Source: Leptospira biflexa serovar Patoc strain 'Patoc 1 (Paris)' (GTDB taxonomy: Bacteria; Spirochaetota; Leptospiria; Leptospirales; Leptospiraceae). From it: a stretch of DNA of 64,000 nt. How positions within the stretch are numbered: the first letter of the stretch is position 1; each line of letters begins with the position of its first letter. Below the pieces are notes generated by a model. That model saw only the letters and a list, made by a program, of their open reading frames with translations, had not been told where the DNA came from and did not search any database. Both the position numbers and the translations under genes were made by a program. Below are positions 55,755 to 64,000 of this stretch, piece after piece. The stretch is taken from NCBI RefSeq assembly GCF_000017685.1, contig NC_010602.1, forward strand, positions 2,063,501 through 2,127,500, written 5' to 3'.

Positions 55755-56711
55755 TTACCTTTCAATTCCACCATTTTGCAGGAAATCATCATATGCCAAT
55801 CGAATTCCTTCTCTCAACTCCACTTCGTGTTTCCAACCCATTCTATGTAATTTAGAAACATCCAATAACTTTCTAGGCGTTCCGTCTGGTTTTGTTAAAT
55901 CAAACGTAAGTTTACCATGATAACCCACTACATCTTTGAGAGTTTCGGCAAGTTCCCGAATGCTCACTTCAATCCCAGATCCAACATTTACATGTTCTCC
56001 ACCACGAGATTCTTGAAACTCACTGTAGTTTTGCATCAAAAAAACACATGCCCTTGCCATATCATCCGAGTACAAAAACTCGCGAAGTGGATTGCCCGTA
56101 CCCCAAATGACTACTTCAGGAAGGCCATTCACCTTTGCCTCATGAAACCTACGAAGTAATGCAGGTAAGACGTGCGAATTTTGCGGATGATAATTATCAC
56201 CGGGTCCATAAAGGTTTGTTGGCATCACTGAAAAAAACTCGGTGCCGTATTGTCTATTGTAACTTTGGCACATCACAATTCCCGCAATTTTTGCCACGGC
56301 ATATGGCTCATTTGTCGGTTCAAGTTTTCCATCTAACAGTTGACCTTCGTCCATAGGTTGCTTTGCAAATTTAGGGTAAATGCAAGAGGAACCTAAAAAA
56401 CATAGCTTTTTGCCCTGATATCGATAGGTTGCATCAATAATATTATTTTGGATTTGTAAGTTTGAGAATATAAACTCAGCGGGGTAGGAATTATTTGCAT
56501 GGATTCCACCGACTTTGGCTGCGGCAAGGAAAACATATTCAGGGCGTTCTTTTTCAAAGAATTGATTCACTTCTAATTGGTTCGTTAAATCAAGTTCACT
56601 TCTGGTTCTACCAATCACATTGGTAAATCCTTGTTGTTTTAAGACTCGGACCAATGCGGAGCCTACGAGTCCATTGTGCCCTGCGACATAGATTTTTGAG
56701 TTTTTTTTCAT
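55755..56711 (-). CDS. fcl: GDP-L-fucose synthase (GDP-4-keto-6-deoxymannose epimerase/reductase)
   Basis: A 318-residue short-chain dehydrogenase. Seen: [58 protein letters not shown] with the catalytic YxxxK, and [20 protein letters not shown]. These fit Fcl/WcaG, the last step from GDP-mannose to GDP-L-fucose. Its usual partner Gmd is not in the window, so either gmd lies elsewhere or this works on another keto-sugar. An A8 run follows the ATG start codon immediately. Confidence 0.92.
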   Translation of the reverse strand: MKKNSKIYVAGHNGLVGSALVRVLKQQGFTNVIGRTRSELDLTNQLEVNQFFEKERPEYVFLAAAKVGGIHANNSYPAEFIFSNLQIQNNIIDATYRYQGKKLCFLGSSCIYPKFAKQPMDEGQLLDGKLEPTNEPYAVAKIAGIVMCQSYNRQYGTEFFSVMPTNLYGPGDNYHPQNSHVLPALLRRFHEAKVNGLPEVVIWGTGNPLREFLYSDDMARACVFLMQNYSEFQESRGGEHVNVGSGIEVSIRELAETLKDVVGYHGKLTFDLTKPDGTPRKLLDVSKLHRMGWKHEVELREGIRLAYDDFLQNGGIER

Positions 56712-56751
56712 ACTGAAAACTACTTCATTCCATTCTTCTTTTCAGAGAGTA

Positions 56752-57774
56752 TTAATTCTTATATTTTTTCAAATACCAATCGATGGTTTTGACAATTCCA
56801 GTTTCAAATGTTTCTTCCGGAATCCAATTCAGATCTTTTTTCATTTTAGTTGCATCAATCGCATAACGTTTATCATGCCCAGGCCTATCGGACACATACA
56901 TAATGAGTTCCGAATATGATTTTCCGTTTCCTCTTGGGATTACTTTATCTAAATGATTACAAATGACATTCACAACTTGGTTGTTTGTAAGTTCATTGTT
57001 TCCACCGATATTGTATGTCTCACCAAGTTTACCATATAAAATCACCTTTTCTATTCCTTTGACATGATCCATGACAAAAAGCCAGTCTCGTATATTCATT
57101 CCCGTTCCATAAATCGGAATGTTCTTGTCCTCTAGTGCGTTTCTAATAATGGTAGGGATCAATTTTTCATTATGTTGTTTTGGTCCATAATTATTGGAAC
57201 AATTAGTAATGATCATCGGCAAACCATAGGTATGATAATAACTTCTTACAATATGATCTGATGAAGCCTTACTTGCGCTATATGGTGAATTTGGTTGATA
57301 AGGTGAGTCTTCTGTGAAAAACCCAGATTCACCTAAAGAACCAAAAACTTCATCTGTCGATATATGAATGAATTTAGCCGCCTCAAATCCTGGTTTTCGT
57401 TGGAACGGAGCCGAGAACCAAGTTGAATAGGCCGTCTGCAAAAGCTGAAACGTTCCAATCACATTAGTTTCTAAAAAGATCTTTGGATTTATTATGGAAT
57501 TATCGACATGACTTTCCGCAGCAAAATGAACAACCAAATCAAACTTGTATGTTTCAAACAATGAGCCGACGAGTTCTGCATCACATATATCACCATTTAC
57601 AAATGTATGTCGTTTTTCGGAAATAATAGAACTTAAGTTATCCAGATTCCCTGCATACGTAATTTTATCCAAACTGACAACATGAACATGGGGATGTGTT
57701 TCCAAAAAGTAAGGAACAAAATTGGATCCAATGAATCCGGCACTCCCTGTCACCAAAACATTCTTGAATTCCAT
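56752..57774 (-). CDS. rfbB: dTDP-glucose 4,6-dehydratase
   Basis: The second step of the dTDP-deoxysugar pathway, making dTDP-4-keto-6-deoxyglucose. Seen: VLVTGSAGFIGSNFVPYF, FAAESHVDNSIINP, STDEVFGSLGESGFF, NSPYSASKASSDHIV with the YxxxK, and NCSNNYGPKQHNEKLIP. Length (340) and motifs are normal for RmlB. It directly follows rfbA with no intergenic base. In the absence of rmlC/rmlD in the window, the fdtA/fdtB pair is its most likely consumer (inference). Confidence 0.96.
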   Translation of the reverse strand: MEFKNVLVTGSAGFIGSNFVPYFLETHPHVHVVSLDKITYAGNLDNLSSIISEKRHTFVNGDICDAELVGSLFETYKFDLVVHFAAESHVDNSIINPKIFLETNVIGTFQLLQTAYSTWFSAPFQRKPGFEAAKFIHISTDEVFGSLGESGFFTEDSPYQPNSPYSASKASSDHIVRSYYHTYGLPMIITNCSNNYGPKQHNEKLIPTIIRNALEDKNIPIYGTGMNIRDWLFVMDHVKGIEKVILYGKLGETYNIGGNNELTNNQVVNVICNHLDKVIPRGNGKSYSELIMYVSDRPGHDKRYAIDATKMKKDLNWIPEETFETGIVKTIDWYLKKYKN

Positions 57775-58659
57775 TTATCTCATCACCGAATTCACAATTT
57801 CTTGCAGATAGACACCGTACTGATTTTTTTGATTCAGTGTCGCATGTTTTTTTAAAGTTTCCAAACCGATAAAACCTTTACGAAATGCGATTTCTTCTAA
57901 ACAGGCAATTTTCAAACCTTGTCTTTTTTCAATCACCTCAATGAAATTAGATGCTTCCAACAAACTATCGTAAGTTCCTGTGTCGAGCCAAGCGTACCCC
58001 CGCCCCAAAAGTTTACATTTAAGTCGCGATTGTTCTAAATACAATTGGTTGAGAGATGTGATCTCTAGCTCCCCTCTTGGCGATGGAACTACATGTTTTG
58101 CCAGTTTGATTACATCCTGCGGATAAAAATACAAACCAACTACAGCGACATTACTTTTAGGCTTCAGAGGTTTTTCTTCTATTGACAAAACATTCATTTC
58201 AGAATCCAATTCTGCAACCCCATATCGTTCTGGATCCTTTACCGTATATCCGTATACGACTGCTTTTTGGGACTCTTTTACTTCCAAAATAGTATCAGAT
58301 AACATCTGAATCAAACCGTCTCCGTAAAAGATATTATCACCTAATACGAGGCATGCGTCATCATTGCCTATAAAATCTTCTCCTAATAAAAAAGCTTGCG
58401 CTAGACCATCTGGAGAAGGTTGTATTATGTATTGAATTTTTAAGCCTAAATCGCTTCCATCCCCAAAAAGATCCTCGAATCGTTTCGTATCATTCGGAGT
58501 GGATATAATCAATATTTCCCTGATCCCTGCAAGCATGAGGACAGACAATGGATAATAGATCATCGGTTTGTCATACACGGGGAGTAGTTGTTTAACGACT
58601 CCCCTGGTGAGTGGATACAATCTTGTTCCAGACCCGCCTGCCAAAATAATCCCTTTCAA
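57775..58659 (-). CDS. rfbA: glucose-1-phosphate thymidylyltransferase
   Basis: Forms dTDP-glucose from glucose-1-phosphate and dTTP, the entry to dTDP-sugars. Seen: [19 protein letters not shown], the nucleotide-binding signature, [32 protein letters not shown] and [18 protein letters not shown]. The start codon is TTG in a TTGA overlap with the regulator gene; the normal RmlA N-terminus begins exactly there, so this unusual start is likely real. 294 residues is standard. Confidence 0.95.
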   Translation of the reverse strand: MKGIILAGGSGTRLYPLTRGVVKQLLPVYDKPMIYYPLSVLMLAGIREILIISTPNDTKRFEDLFGDGSDLGLKIQYIIQPSPDGLAQAFLLGEDFIGNDDACLVLGDNIFYGDGLIQMLSDTILEVKESQKAVVYGYTVKDPERYGVAELDSEMNVLSIEEKPLKPKSNVAVVGLYFYPQDVIKLAKHVVPSPRGELEITSLNQLYLEQSRLKCKLLGRGYAWLDTGTYDSLLEASNFIEVIEKRQGLKIACLEEIAFRKGFIGLETLKKHATLNQKNQYGVYLQEIVNSVMR

Positions 58660-58994
58660 CCCAAACCCTCCACACTTTCCCCTAACTTTTCCACTTCCGC
58701 ACGAAGTTCCTCATATTCCCTTTTTTTGATTTCATAAAAATGAAGGGTCATTCTAGCCTTTTCTTCGATGCCTTGTGGTGTGAGTAAATAGGTATACGCG
58801 AGTTTATTTTTATTGTTACGAAAGTTATTCATCTTGATAAGGCCTTTGTCTAAAAAGGCTTTCAAAATATAATTCACCTTACCGAGACTTAGTCCGAGAA
58901 CATCGGATGCATCCCTTTGTGATAAATGGGGATTCTCTTCTAAAAGCTGGAGAAGCTTCAGGTGATGGTCGTTGTATTGGAAATTTTCTTTCAT
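58656..58994 (-). CDS. MarR family EPS-associated transcriptional regulator
   Basis: A 112-residue winged-helix DNA-binding protein of the small EPS-associated MarR group (TIGR04176 type) often found heading polysaccharide operons. Seen: [38 protein letters not shown] (helix-turn-helix, recognition helix) and the wing around [10 protein letters not shown], then a C-terminal charged coiled-coil (about residues 80-110) likely for dimerisation. It is the first minus-strand gene after a divergent 187-base region to the ATG at 59182. Its own target may be the paired palindromes at 59099-59146 (inference). Confidence 0.9.
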   Translation of the reverse strand: MKENFQYNDHHLKLLQLLEENPHLSQRDASDVLGLSLGKVNYILKAFLDKGLIKMNNFRNNKNKLAYTYLLTPQGIEEKARMTLHFYEIKKREYEELRAEVEKLGESVEGLG

Positions 58995-59003
58995 CAGTGA
59001 TGA
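58991..59003. promoter_or_regulatory. palindrome over the regulator start codon
   Basis: TCATCA-G-TGATGA, a perfect 6-base inverted repeat around one central base, overlapping the regulator's ATG (58992-58994). It could be an autoregulatory site or an RNA hairpin over the start, but a single short palindrome may be chance. Confidence 0.3.
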
Positions 59004-59098
59004 GAAACCGAATTTAGGAACCTTAGTTGGCGCCTAGCGTGGCAGTGAAGATCCCCAGGCATAGCTTCGCCCCCTGAGTCCCATTCTTTGTCAAAATG

Positions 59099-59115
59099 TG
59101 TTCATCTTATGAACA
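59099..59115. promoter_or_regulatory. operator-like palindrome TGTTCA-N5-TGAACA (site 1)
   Basis: TGTTCA-TCTTA-TGAACA is a 17-base inverted repeat; the symmetry extends inward to 7 bases per arm (TGTTCAT/ATGAACA). It lies between the divergent regulator and the acyltransferase, 105-121 bases upstream of the regulator's start codon. An identical-arm copy begins 31 bases to the right. Likely transcription factor binding site; the binder is inferred to be the adjacent MarR-type protein. Confidence 0.6.
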
Positions 59116-59129
59116 AGGTCAAGTAAAAT

Positions 59130-59146
59130 TGTTCAGCTCTTGAACA
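59130..59146. promoter_or_regulatory. operator-like palindrome TGTTCA-N5-TGAACA (site 2)
   Basis: TGTTCA-GCTCT-TGAACA repeats the arms of site 1 exactly, with its own spacer, and starts 31 bases downstream of it, close to three helical turns, as expected for two dimers on one face of the DNA. It covers the TTG at 59140 that would otherwise be a possible start for the acyltransferase, which favours ATG 59182 as the real start. Confidence 0.6.
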
Positions 59147-59181
59147 CAAAGAAGTGGATTTCCGCTAAAATCAAGTGGACG

Positions 59182-61236
59182 ATGGATCGATTGCGTCCAG
59201 CATCTCCATTACAGATGTATAGGAAGGAAATAGACGGTCTTCGGGCCATCGCAATCATCGCAGTCATTCTCAATCATATCAAACATGAAATGAGTCCGAA
59301 CGGTTATTTGGGTGTCGATTTATTCTTTGTCATTTCAGGTTATGTCATCACCAAATCACTTTTAGAAAAGGAAACCACCTCTTTCGTTTCCTTTCTCAAA
59401 CAATTTTGGACAAGAAGAGTCAAACGACTGTTACCTGCTCTCCTCTTCACAGTGGTGGTTTCCGTCACGATCACCTTTCTTTTCTCTTCGCACGAATCCC
59501 ACCATACAACCATGAGCATCGAAACAGGATTATTTTCCCTTATTGGAATGGGTAACTTATTCCTCGCAAACATGGCGACCGATTATTTTAGTACAACAGC
59601 AGAGCTCAATGCATTCACACACACATGGTCACTTGGAGTGGAGGAACAATTTTATCTCTTTTTTCCTATTTTGTTTTGGCTTTTTTTTCACCAAAAAAAA
59701 CGAGTGATCCCTTTTTTCATCATACTCTCAGCACTCACGTTACTATCGATCTTTGTTTATCGCAATAACTTTGATAAACAACCAATCAAAGCATTTTACT
59801 TTGTGCACAATCGTTTTTGGGAATTGAGTTTAGGATCTCTTGTCTTTTTGATTTGTGATGCATTGCAAAACAATTCAAATCAAATTCGAAAACTCTATCA
59901 ACTGACGGCAAACGTTGTTTTACCTGTCTGCCTTGTCAGTCTTTTATACTTTTTATTGAATCCAAATGCAAAAACTCATCCATCAATCAATGATACACTT
60001 CTTGTTTCCCTTTTAACATCTGCCATTTTGTTATTCTCACATGAAACAAATAAGGTCATTGGATTTTTACAATGGAAACCTCTTCAATGGATTGGACTAT
60101 TATCTTATTCTTTGTATCTTTGGCACTGGCCTGTCATCACCTTCTTTCGATGGACCTATGGTATCACCACAACATTGATTCCACTGATTCTTTTCTTATG
60201 TTTTGCTTTCGCGATGATTTCCTATTATTGGATAGAAACTCCAGCTAGAAAAAAGGAATGGAAATGGAAACATTGGAATGCAAACGGAAGATTTTCTCCC
60301 GTTTCTATAGGAATCTCAAGCTCAATCATACTCATTCTTTTAATTCGATTAGGGTTGTATCCATTTTATTTAAATGGTAAATTCTTTCTTGGTGAAACAG
60401 CCAATTTAGAATCGAAAGGAGTCCATAACCTTCTCCAGCCCGTTTCCTTTGGCGAAGAAATTTGGGATCCCAATCAATGCGTACTCGTAAACAATAAAGA
60501 TCTGTCGAAACAAATATCGATGAAAACATGCACTTTGGGGAAAAAGTTCAATCACAAACGAAATTCTTTGGTCATTGGAAATTCTTATAGCGTTGCCATG
60601 GCACCAATGTTCCAATCGTTGATCGAATCAAACTCTTCTGTAACGATTACCTCGTCCTTAGGAAGCGCACCTACACCGAACCTATCCTTTACAAGCAAAT
60701 GGGAAAACACGAGCCATTACTATTGGGATCAATTGATTCCAGAACTGATCAAAGAATTAAAGCCAAATGACCATGTGATTATGGTTTTTGATATCAATGG
60801 CCTCACGGATGAAGTTGAAAATATAAAATTGTTTCAGGTTGAACTCAACAATTTCATTAGTCAATTGAAAGCAAAAAAAATCAATCTCATCTTACAACAT
60901 ACGATTCCGTTTATGAGAGATTCAAACTGTACGCCCGACATGGCGATCAAACAATGGTGGCACTTTCACTTAGATCCTCCTTGCCACTATTTCTCCAAAG
61001 AAGAGACGATATTCAAAAGAAAACCACTCACTACGGCTCTCCAAGAACTACAAAATCGGCATTCCAATTTTTATGTTTTGGATCTATTGGATGTTTTTTG
61101 CCCAGATACAGTGTGTCGATTCCAACATCCCAATGGACAATTTTTATACCGTGATGAATTTTCTCACCCAAGTAAGGAAGCAAGTAAACTGGCAAAAGGA
61201 ACCCTTTTGAAACTTGTAGAATCGATCAAAGAATGA
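59182..61236 (+). CDS. acyltransferase 3 with C-terminal SGNH domain (OafA type)
   Basis: A 684-residue inner-membrane acetyltransferase. N-terminal 370 residues: EIDGLRAIAIIAVILNH with the conserved His, LGVDLFFVISGYVIT, RRVKRLLPAL, and HTWSLGVEEQFYLFFP, then helices. A periplasmic SGNH domain follows, with SLVIGNSYSVAMAPM (GNS in place of GDS, nucleophile Ser) and DEFSHPSKEAS containing the D..H pair. Together they acetylate sugars on the periplasmic face, as in OafA of O-antigen. ATG 59182 is preferred to TTG 59140. Adjacent T8 and A8 runs lie around codons 167-173. It is divergent from the rfb operon, with the shared operators between them. Confidence 0.9.
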   Translation: MDRLRPASPLQMYRKEIDGLRAIAIIAVILNHIKHEMSPNGYLGVDLFFVISGYVITKSLLEKETTSFVSFLKQFWTRRVKRLLPALLFTVVVSVTITFLFSSHESHHTTMSIETGLFSLIGMGNLFLANMATDYFSTTAELNAFTHTWSLGVEEQFYLFFPILFWLFFHQKKRVIPFFIILSALTLLSIFVYRNNFDKQPIKAFYFVHNRFWELSLGSLVFLICDALQNNSNQIRKLYQLTANVVLPVCLVSLLYFLLNPNAKTHPSINDTLLVSLLTSAILLFSHETNKVIGFLQWKPLQWIGLLSYSLYLWHWPVITFFRWTYGITTTLIPLILFLCFAFAMISYYWIETPARKKEWKWKHWNANGRFSPVSIGISSSIILILLIRLGLYPFYLNGKFFLGETANLESKGVHNLLQPVSFGEEIWDPNQCVLVNNKDLSKQISMKTCTLGKKFNHKRNSLVIGNSYSVAMAPMFQSLIESNSSVTITSSLGSAPTPNLSFTSKWENTSHYYWDQLIPELIKELKPNDHVIMVFDINGLTDEVENIKLFQVELNNFISQLKAKKINLILQHTIPFMRDSNCTPDMAIKQWWHFHLDPPCHYFSKEETIFKRKPLTTALQELQNRHSNFYVLDLLDVFCPDTVCRFQHPNGQFLYRDEFSHPSKEASKLAKGTLLKLVESIKE

Positions 61237-61294
61237 CCAGGTTCAAACCAGAATCCAATTGACCAAAACAGCTTTTTGTAAGATACCTACCTCA

Positions 61295-62407
61295 ATGAAG
61301 CCTAAAACACATACGATCCCTTATGACTTTCTCATCAAACTTGTAAGTCTCGCGAAAGGCCTCGTATTCCATTCCATTGAAGAAAACTTTCCTGAAAATG
61401 AAGAGTTGGAAGCGCCATACCCATCCGCCCTACTATGCAATCATGTATCCGAAGCAGACGTTGTTTCCCTCTCCATGGTCTATCCAAGACTCAATCCAAA
61501 AATCAAAATGATCATTCCTGCAAGAGAAGACATTTTAAAACGTGGATTTTTACAGAAAGAATTTCGTGCCAAAGGATTCCTCAAGTGGATTCTAAAATTC
61601 ATTGATGCAACCAATATCATTCCCATTTTACTGCGATACATTGGGGCGGTTCCCATCAAACGGCCGTTCCGTGACAATGCTAGAGAACTCATTAAAAAAG
61701 GAGAACTCCGCGACAAAGTGGATAGTGAATGGACTGATCTTGTGGCCCATATTCGAAAAGGACGTAATTTGTTTATGTTTCCAGAAGGAACCTATAACCA
61801 TGATGGTTTTTTAAACCAAGTCAAACGAGGTGCCTACTACATCAAATCCAAAATTGACAAACTTCACTTCAATAGTTTTACATTAACCTATGATCACTTA
61901 TCATACAAAAAAACTAAACTTTATATCAAATATGGTAAACCTTTTGAAATACCAAATGATATGCCGGCTGACCAAGTGGTCAAACTGGTTGCTGAAACAT
62001 TGGGGAAACATTATACAGTCACTCTTGGAAATTTAACATCCTTCGTATTATTAAAATTGGGAACGGAAACAAAAATTAAAAAACAACAATTGGTTCAATT
62101 ATTATCCCAGTTCAAACTCCATTTGGAAAAACAATTTCCTGAAATCACGATTGCCTCCGAATTACGCAAAGAAAACTTCCAATCACAATTGGAATTGATT
62201 TTTTCAAAATTAAAAAAGGTAAATTTTATCGATTGGGAAGATGAAGTGATCAAAACTAAAGAAATTTTGTATCATATCCCAAAATCGCTCCACAATTTAA
62301 AAAAATCAAATATCGTCTTGTACCATAAAAACCAACTCACAGCGCACTTAACAAAATTAGAACAAATTTGGAACCAACTGGCAATGGAAACAGGAGTCAA
62401 AACATGA
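61295..62407 (+). CDS. PlsC-like lysophospholipid/glycerol-3-phosphate acyltransferase
   Basis: A 370-residue protein with the acyltransferase core of the PlsC/LPLAT family: LLCNHVSEADVVSL (NHxxxxD-type catalytic motif), RYIGAVPIKRPFRD and FMFPEGTYNHDG (acyl-acceptor binding FPEGT), then a C-terminal 180-residue helical region. It probably transfers an acyl chain to a glycerophosphate or lysophospholipid at the membrane; substrate unknown. An ATG at 61295 is preferred to a TTG at 61259 (12 residues longer). It overlaps the downstream lipoprotein gene (ATGA). Confidence 0.85.
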   Translation: MKPKTHTIPYDFLIKLVSLAKGLVFHSIEENFPENEELEAPYPSALLCNHVSEADVVSLSMVYPRLNPKIKMIIPAREDILKRGFLQKEFRAKGFLKWILKFIDATNIIPILLRYIGAVPIKRPFRDNARELIKKGELRDKVDSEWTDLVAHIRKGRNLFMFPEGTYNHDGFLNQVKRGAYYIKSKIDKLHFNSFTLTYDHLSYKKTKLYIKYGKPFEIPNDMPADQVVKLVAETLGKHYTVTLGNLTSFVLLKLGTETKIKKQQLVQLLSQFKLHLEKQFPEITIASELRKENFQSQLELIFSKLKKVNFIDWEDEVIKTKEILYHIPKSLHNLKKSNIVLYHKNQLTAHLTKLEQIWNQLAMETGVKT

Positions 62408-62598
62408 AACACTTCACACCAATTCGGATCCTACTTTTTTCCACCTTATTTTTATTAGGTTGTGGTACCATATCGAGAGGTTGTGCCAAGTACTTTGGTT
62501 ACGATGAAGTTTGTGTGGACGGGGTCAAATACATCCAATTCACATCGGGAGCGAGTGTGAAATACAACCCTGATGGCAGTATTGCCACTTGCCGTTAG
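62404..62598 (+). CDS. small putative lipoprotein
   Basis: A 64-residue protein with an N-terminal signal of 15-20 residues ending in the lipobox-like LFLLGC, so Cys at about residue 20 would be lipidated after cleavage. The mature part is short, with YFGYDEVCVDGVKYIQF and a C-terminal SGASVKYNPDGSIATC; three further Cys suggest a disulphide-stabilised fold. Function unknown; similar small lipoproteins are familiar in Leptospira by my recollection. The ATG starts in an ATGA overlap with the PlsC-like gene, so an upstream in-frame ATG (62368) is rejected. Confidence 0.78.
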   Translation: MKHFTPIRILLFSTLFLLGCGTISRGCAKYFGYDEVCVDGVKYIQFTSGASVKYNPDGSIATCR

Positions 62599-62638
62599 TT
62601 CCAATGCAAATGTGTACGACAATCGTCATTTTTATGAA

Positions 62639-63496
62639 TTAATTTCTGTTCCTCGTTACTTCCCATAGTAAAATCGAACCTGCGCAAGAGACGTTCAGGG
62701 AGTTGACAACTCCCAACATAGGGATTTTGACGATACGGTCACAGATAGATTGTAGTTGTACGCTCATTCCTTTTTTTTCATTACCAAGAATGAGTAAAAT
62801 TGGTGTTTGGATGGATACTTCTCTTAGATTTGAATCACCACTTGAATCGCTACCGACTACAACAAGCCCATTCCGTTTTTTCTCCATTTGGACAAATCTT
62901 ACGAGTGATTCAAATTCATTCACAAACACAAGTTTGGTGTGAAATAGTGTTCCTAAACTGGAACGGATGACCTTCGGATCATACACATCAATTGAATGTC
63001 CAATGACAAAAACACAATCCACTTGGAATGCATCAGCAGAACGTAATAAAGATCCGAAATTCCCTAAATCACTGGGCCTATCAAAAAGTAGGTAGAATGG
63101 TTTGTTTTGGTTTGATTGCTGTTCCGTTTTTTTGGATTGAATCGTTAACTCTGATTCCTTAATTTTTGCCGTAATGAGTAATTCGGATGGTGTTTCCTTT
63201 TCCGAAAGTTCCAAATACAATTCTTCTTTCACTTCAAACTGTTTTGCTTCTTTGTGGAGGGATAAAACTTCTTTTGCCCAACTAGATAAGGGAACATTCT
63301 CGCGGTAAAGGATCCGCGTGACCTTCCACCGAGCGGCGAGTAATTGCTTGATGGGCTCTGTTCCTTCTACAAAAACTTCCTTCTCTTGGCTTCGTTTGGT
63401 GCGATTCGTCCGGAGGGCCGAAATGATTTGGAATTCAGCATTCCGGACAGAAACTTTCAGTGCTTTCATGGGAACCGAATCAGATTTGTTTCCCAT
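62639..63496 (-). CDS. SPOUT (TrmH/SpoU family) RNA 2'-O-methyltransferase
   Basis: A 285-residue protein: a substrate-binding N-terminal half with EVFVEGTEPIKQLLAARW, then the knotted SPOUT domain with YLLFDRPSDLGNFGSLLRSA (TrmH motif 1), DPKVIRSSLGTLFHTKL, ILLILGNEKKGMSVQL (motif 2) and PMLGVVNSLNVSCAGSILLWE (motif 3). It modifies ribose 2'-OH in tRNA or rRNA; the exact target is unresolved. It is convergent with the lipoprotein gene and unrelated to the O-antigen locus. Confidence 0.92.
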   Translation of the reverse strand: MGNKSDSVPMKALKVSVRNAEFQIISALRTNRTKRSQEKEVFVEGTEPIKQLLAARWKVTRILYRENVPLSSWAKEVLSLHKEAKQFEVKEELYLELSEKETPSELLITAKIKESELTIQSKKTEQQSNQNKPFYLLFDRPSDLGNFGSLLRSADAFQVDCVFVIGHSIDVYDPKVIRSSLGTLFHTKLVFVNEFESLVRFVQMEKKRNGLVVVGSDSSGDSNLREVSIQTPILLILGNEKKGMSVQLQSICDRIVKIPMLGVVNSLNVSCAGSILLWEVTRNRN

Positions 63497-63523
63497 GAAA
63501 CTGGGTGAGTTTCGAAGTGCAAA

Positions 63524-64000
63524 TTAGCCAATCGAAACAGCAAGCCTTGTCCCTTGGTCAATAGCTCGTTTGGCATCTAGTTCGGAAGCAAGGTCGGCAC
63601 CACCAATTAAGTGCACAGGGATTTTGGCTTTCTGTAAAGGTTCCAAAAGTGCCCGGTTCGGGTCTTGGCCTGCGCAGACAACCACTGTATCACAAGGGAT
63701 TTTTTTTGTTTCCCCTTTCACCTCGATGACAACTCCATCTGACTCAATTGCTTTATACGTCACACCGGAGATTTGGTTCACCTTACGGTCTTCCAAAGAG
63801 GTTTTATGGATCCAACCTGTGGTTTTACCAAGTGTGGCTCCAAATTTACTATTCGAACGTTTTAACATGGTAACATCTCTTACACCCGTTGGCGTTTCTT
63901 TGGAACCAAGGCCACCGTTCTTTTCGATGGAGGTTTGGATCCCCCATTCCTTTAAGTAATTTTCTGTGGTAAATGCATGGCCTGGATCTGTAAGCAAAAT
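63524..64000 (-). CDS. fadH: 2,4-dienoyl-CoA reductase (FadH), C-terminal part, cut by window end
   Basis: The reading frame continues past the right edge, so only the last 158 residues are present. Seen: TTENYLKEWGIQTSI, VVVCAGQDPNRALLEPLQ and HLIGGADLASELDAKRAID, which closely resemble the C-terminal NAD(P)H/FAD-binding domain of FadH-type 2,4-dienoyl-CoA reductases used in unsaturated fatty acid oxidation. It is not part of the polysaccharide locus. The 5' end and flavin domains lie outside the window. Confidence 0.9.
   Translation of the reverse strand: MLLTDPGHAFTTENYLKEWGIQTSIEKNGGLGSKETPTGVRDVTMLKRSNSKFGATLGKTTGWIHKTSLEDRKVNQISGVTYKAIESDGVVIEVKGETKKIPCDTVVVCAGQDPNRALLEPLQKAKIPVHLIGGADLASELDAKRAIDQGTRLAVSIG

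Noticed and set aside
59029..59042. GGCGCCTAGCGTGG resembles the ops element of RfaH-controlled operons
   Set aside because: It differs by a substitution and an insertion, lies on the strand of the acyltransferase rather than the rfb operon, and no RfaH gene is visible; likely coincidence.
59140..59181. TTG start for the OafA-type acyltransferase
   Set aside because: The codon lies inside a repeat-arm palindrome (59130-59146), has no ribosome site, and an ATG follows at 59182.
62599..62638. Terminator between the lipoprotein and SPOUT genes (ACGA-CAA-TCGT then CATTTTTAT)
   Set aside because: The stem is only four base pairs, too weak to call.

Overview
The window looks like a chromosomal segment of a spirochaete of the genus Leptospira, most likely a saprophytic or otherwise non-model species. 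The pointers are the AT-rich composition, the gene families (MarR-type EPS-associated regulator next to rfbA/rfbB, several nonulosonic-acid genes, Leptospira-style membrane glycosyltransferases), and a small lipoprotein with a loose lipobox. The genus call is inference from gene content; no rRNA or tRNA marker was seen in the window.

Almost all of it is one O-antigen (rfb) locus. From about 59.0 kb leftward to 5.4 kb every gene lies on the minus strand with very tight spacing, including many 4-base ATGA, GTGA or TTGA stop/start overlaps, as in one very long operon or a few consecutive ones. It begins with a MarR-type EPS-associated regulator (58656-58994). Next come rfbA and rfbB (dTDP-4-keto-6-deoxyglucose), a GDP-fucose synthase-like gene (fcl), and a pseudaminic-acid-like module (pseB, pseC, aldo/keto reductase, GNAT, an SpsF-aminotransferase fusion, pseG, GNAT, PIG-L deacetylase, formyltransferase-like protein, pseI, a second SpsF). 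A second aminotransferase/oxidoreductase pair and GT-B-like proteins follow. The export machinery is an ABC transporter (wzm, wzt). Beyond it are sugar-decorating enzymes (two FkbM/TIGR04325-type methyltransferases, fdtA/fdtB for 3-amino-3,6-dideoxyhexose, glf for galactofuranose), about a dozen glycosyltransferases, an MBOAT/AlgJ O-acetylation pair, a Wzy/WaaL-like polymerase or ligase, and polyprenyl-phosphate sugar synthases with GT-C membrane glycosyltransferases.

The left edge (0-5.4 kb) has an unknown protein, an inner-membrane acyltransferase and two tandem plus-strand GT-C-like membrane proteins. The right edge (59.1-64 kb) has a second acyltransferase (with a periplasmic SGNH domain), a PlsC-like acyltransferase, a small lipoprotein, a SPOUT rRNA methyltransferase, and the C-terminal part of a 2,4-dienoyl-CoA reductase (fadH) cut by the window end. 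Between the regulator and the right-hand acyltransferase are two identical-architecture palindromes (TGTTCA-N5-TGAACA) 31 bases apart, the best operator candidates.

Two genes are broken by lesions at short repeats: the MBOAT O-acetyltransferase (25162-26534, net frame change at a C5/TC tract) and a GT-C membrane glycosyltransferase (5422-7288, an extra A in an A7 run plus an in-frame stop near the end). These may be phase-variable genes, pseudogenes or sequencing errors. No CRISPR, IS element or RNA gene was recognised. No gene-free stretch exceeds 300 bases.
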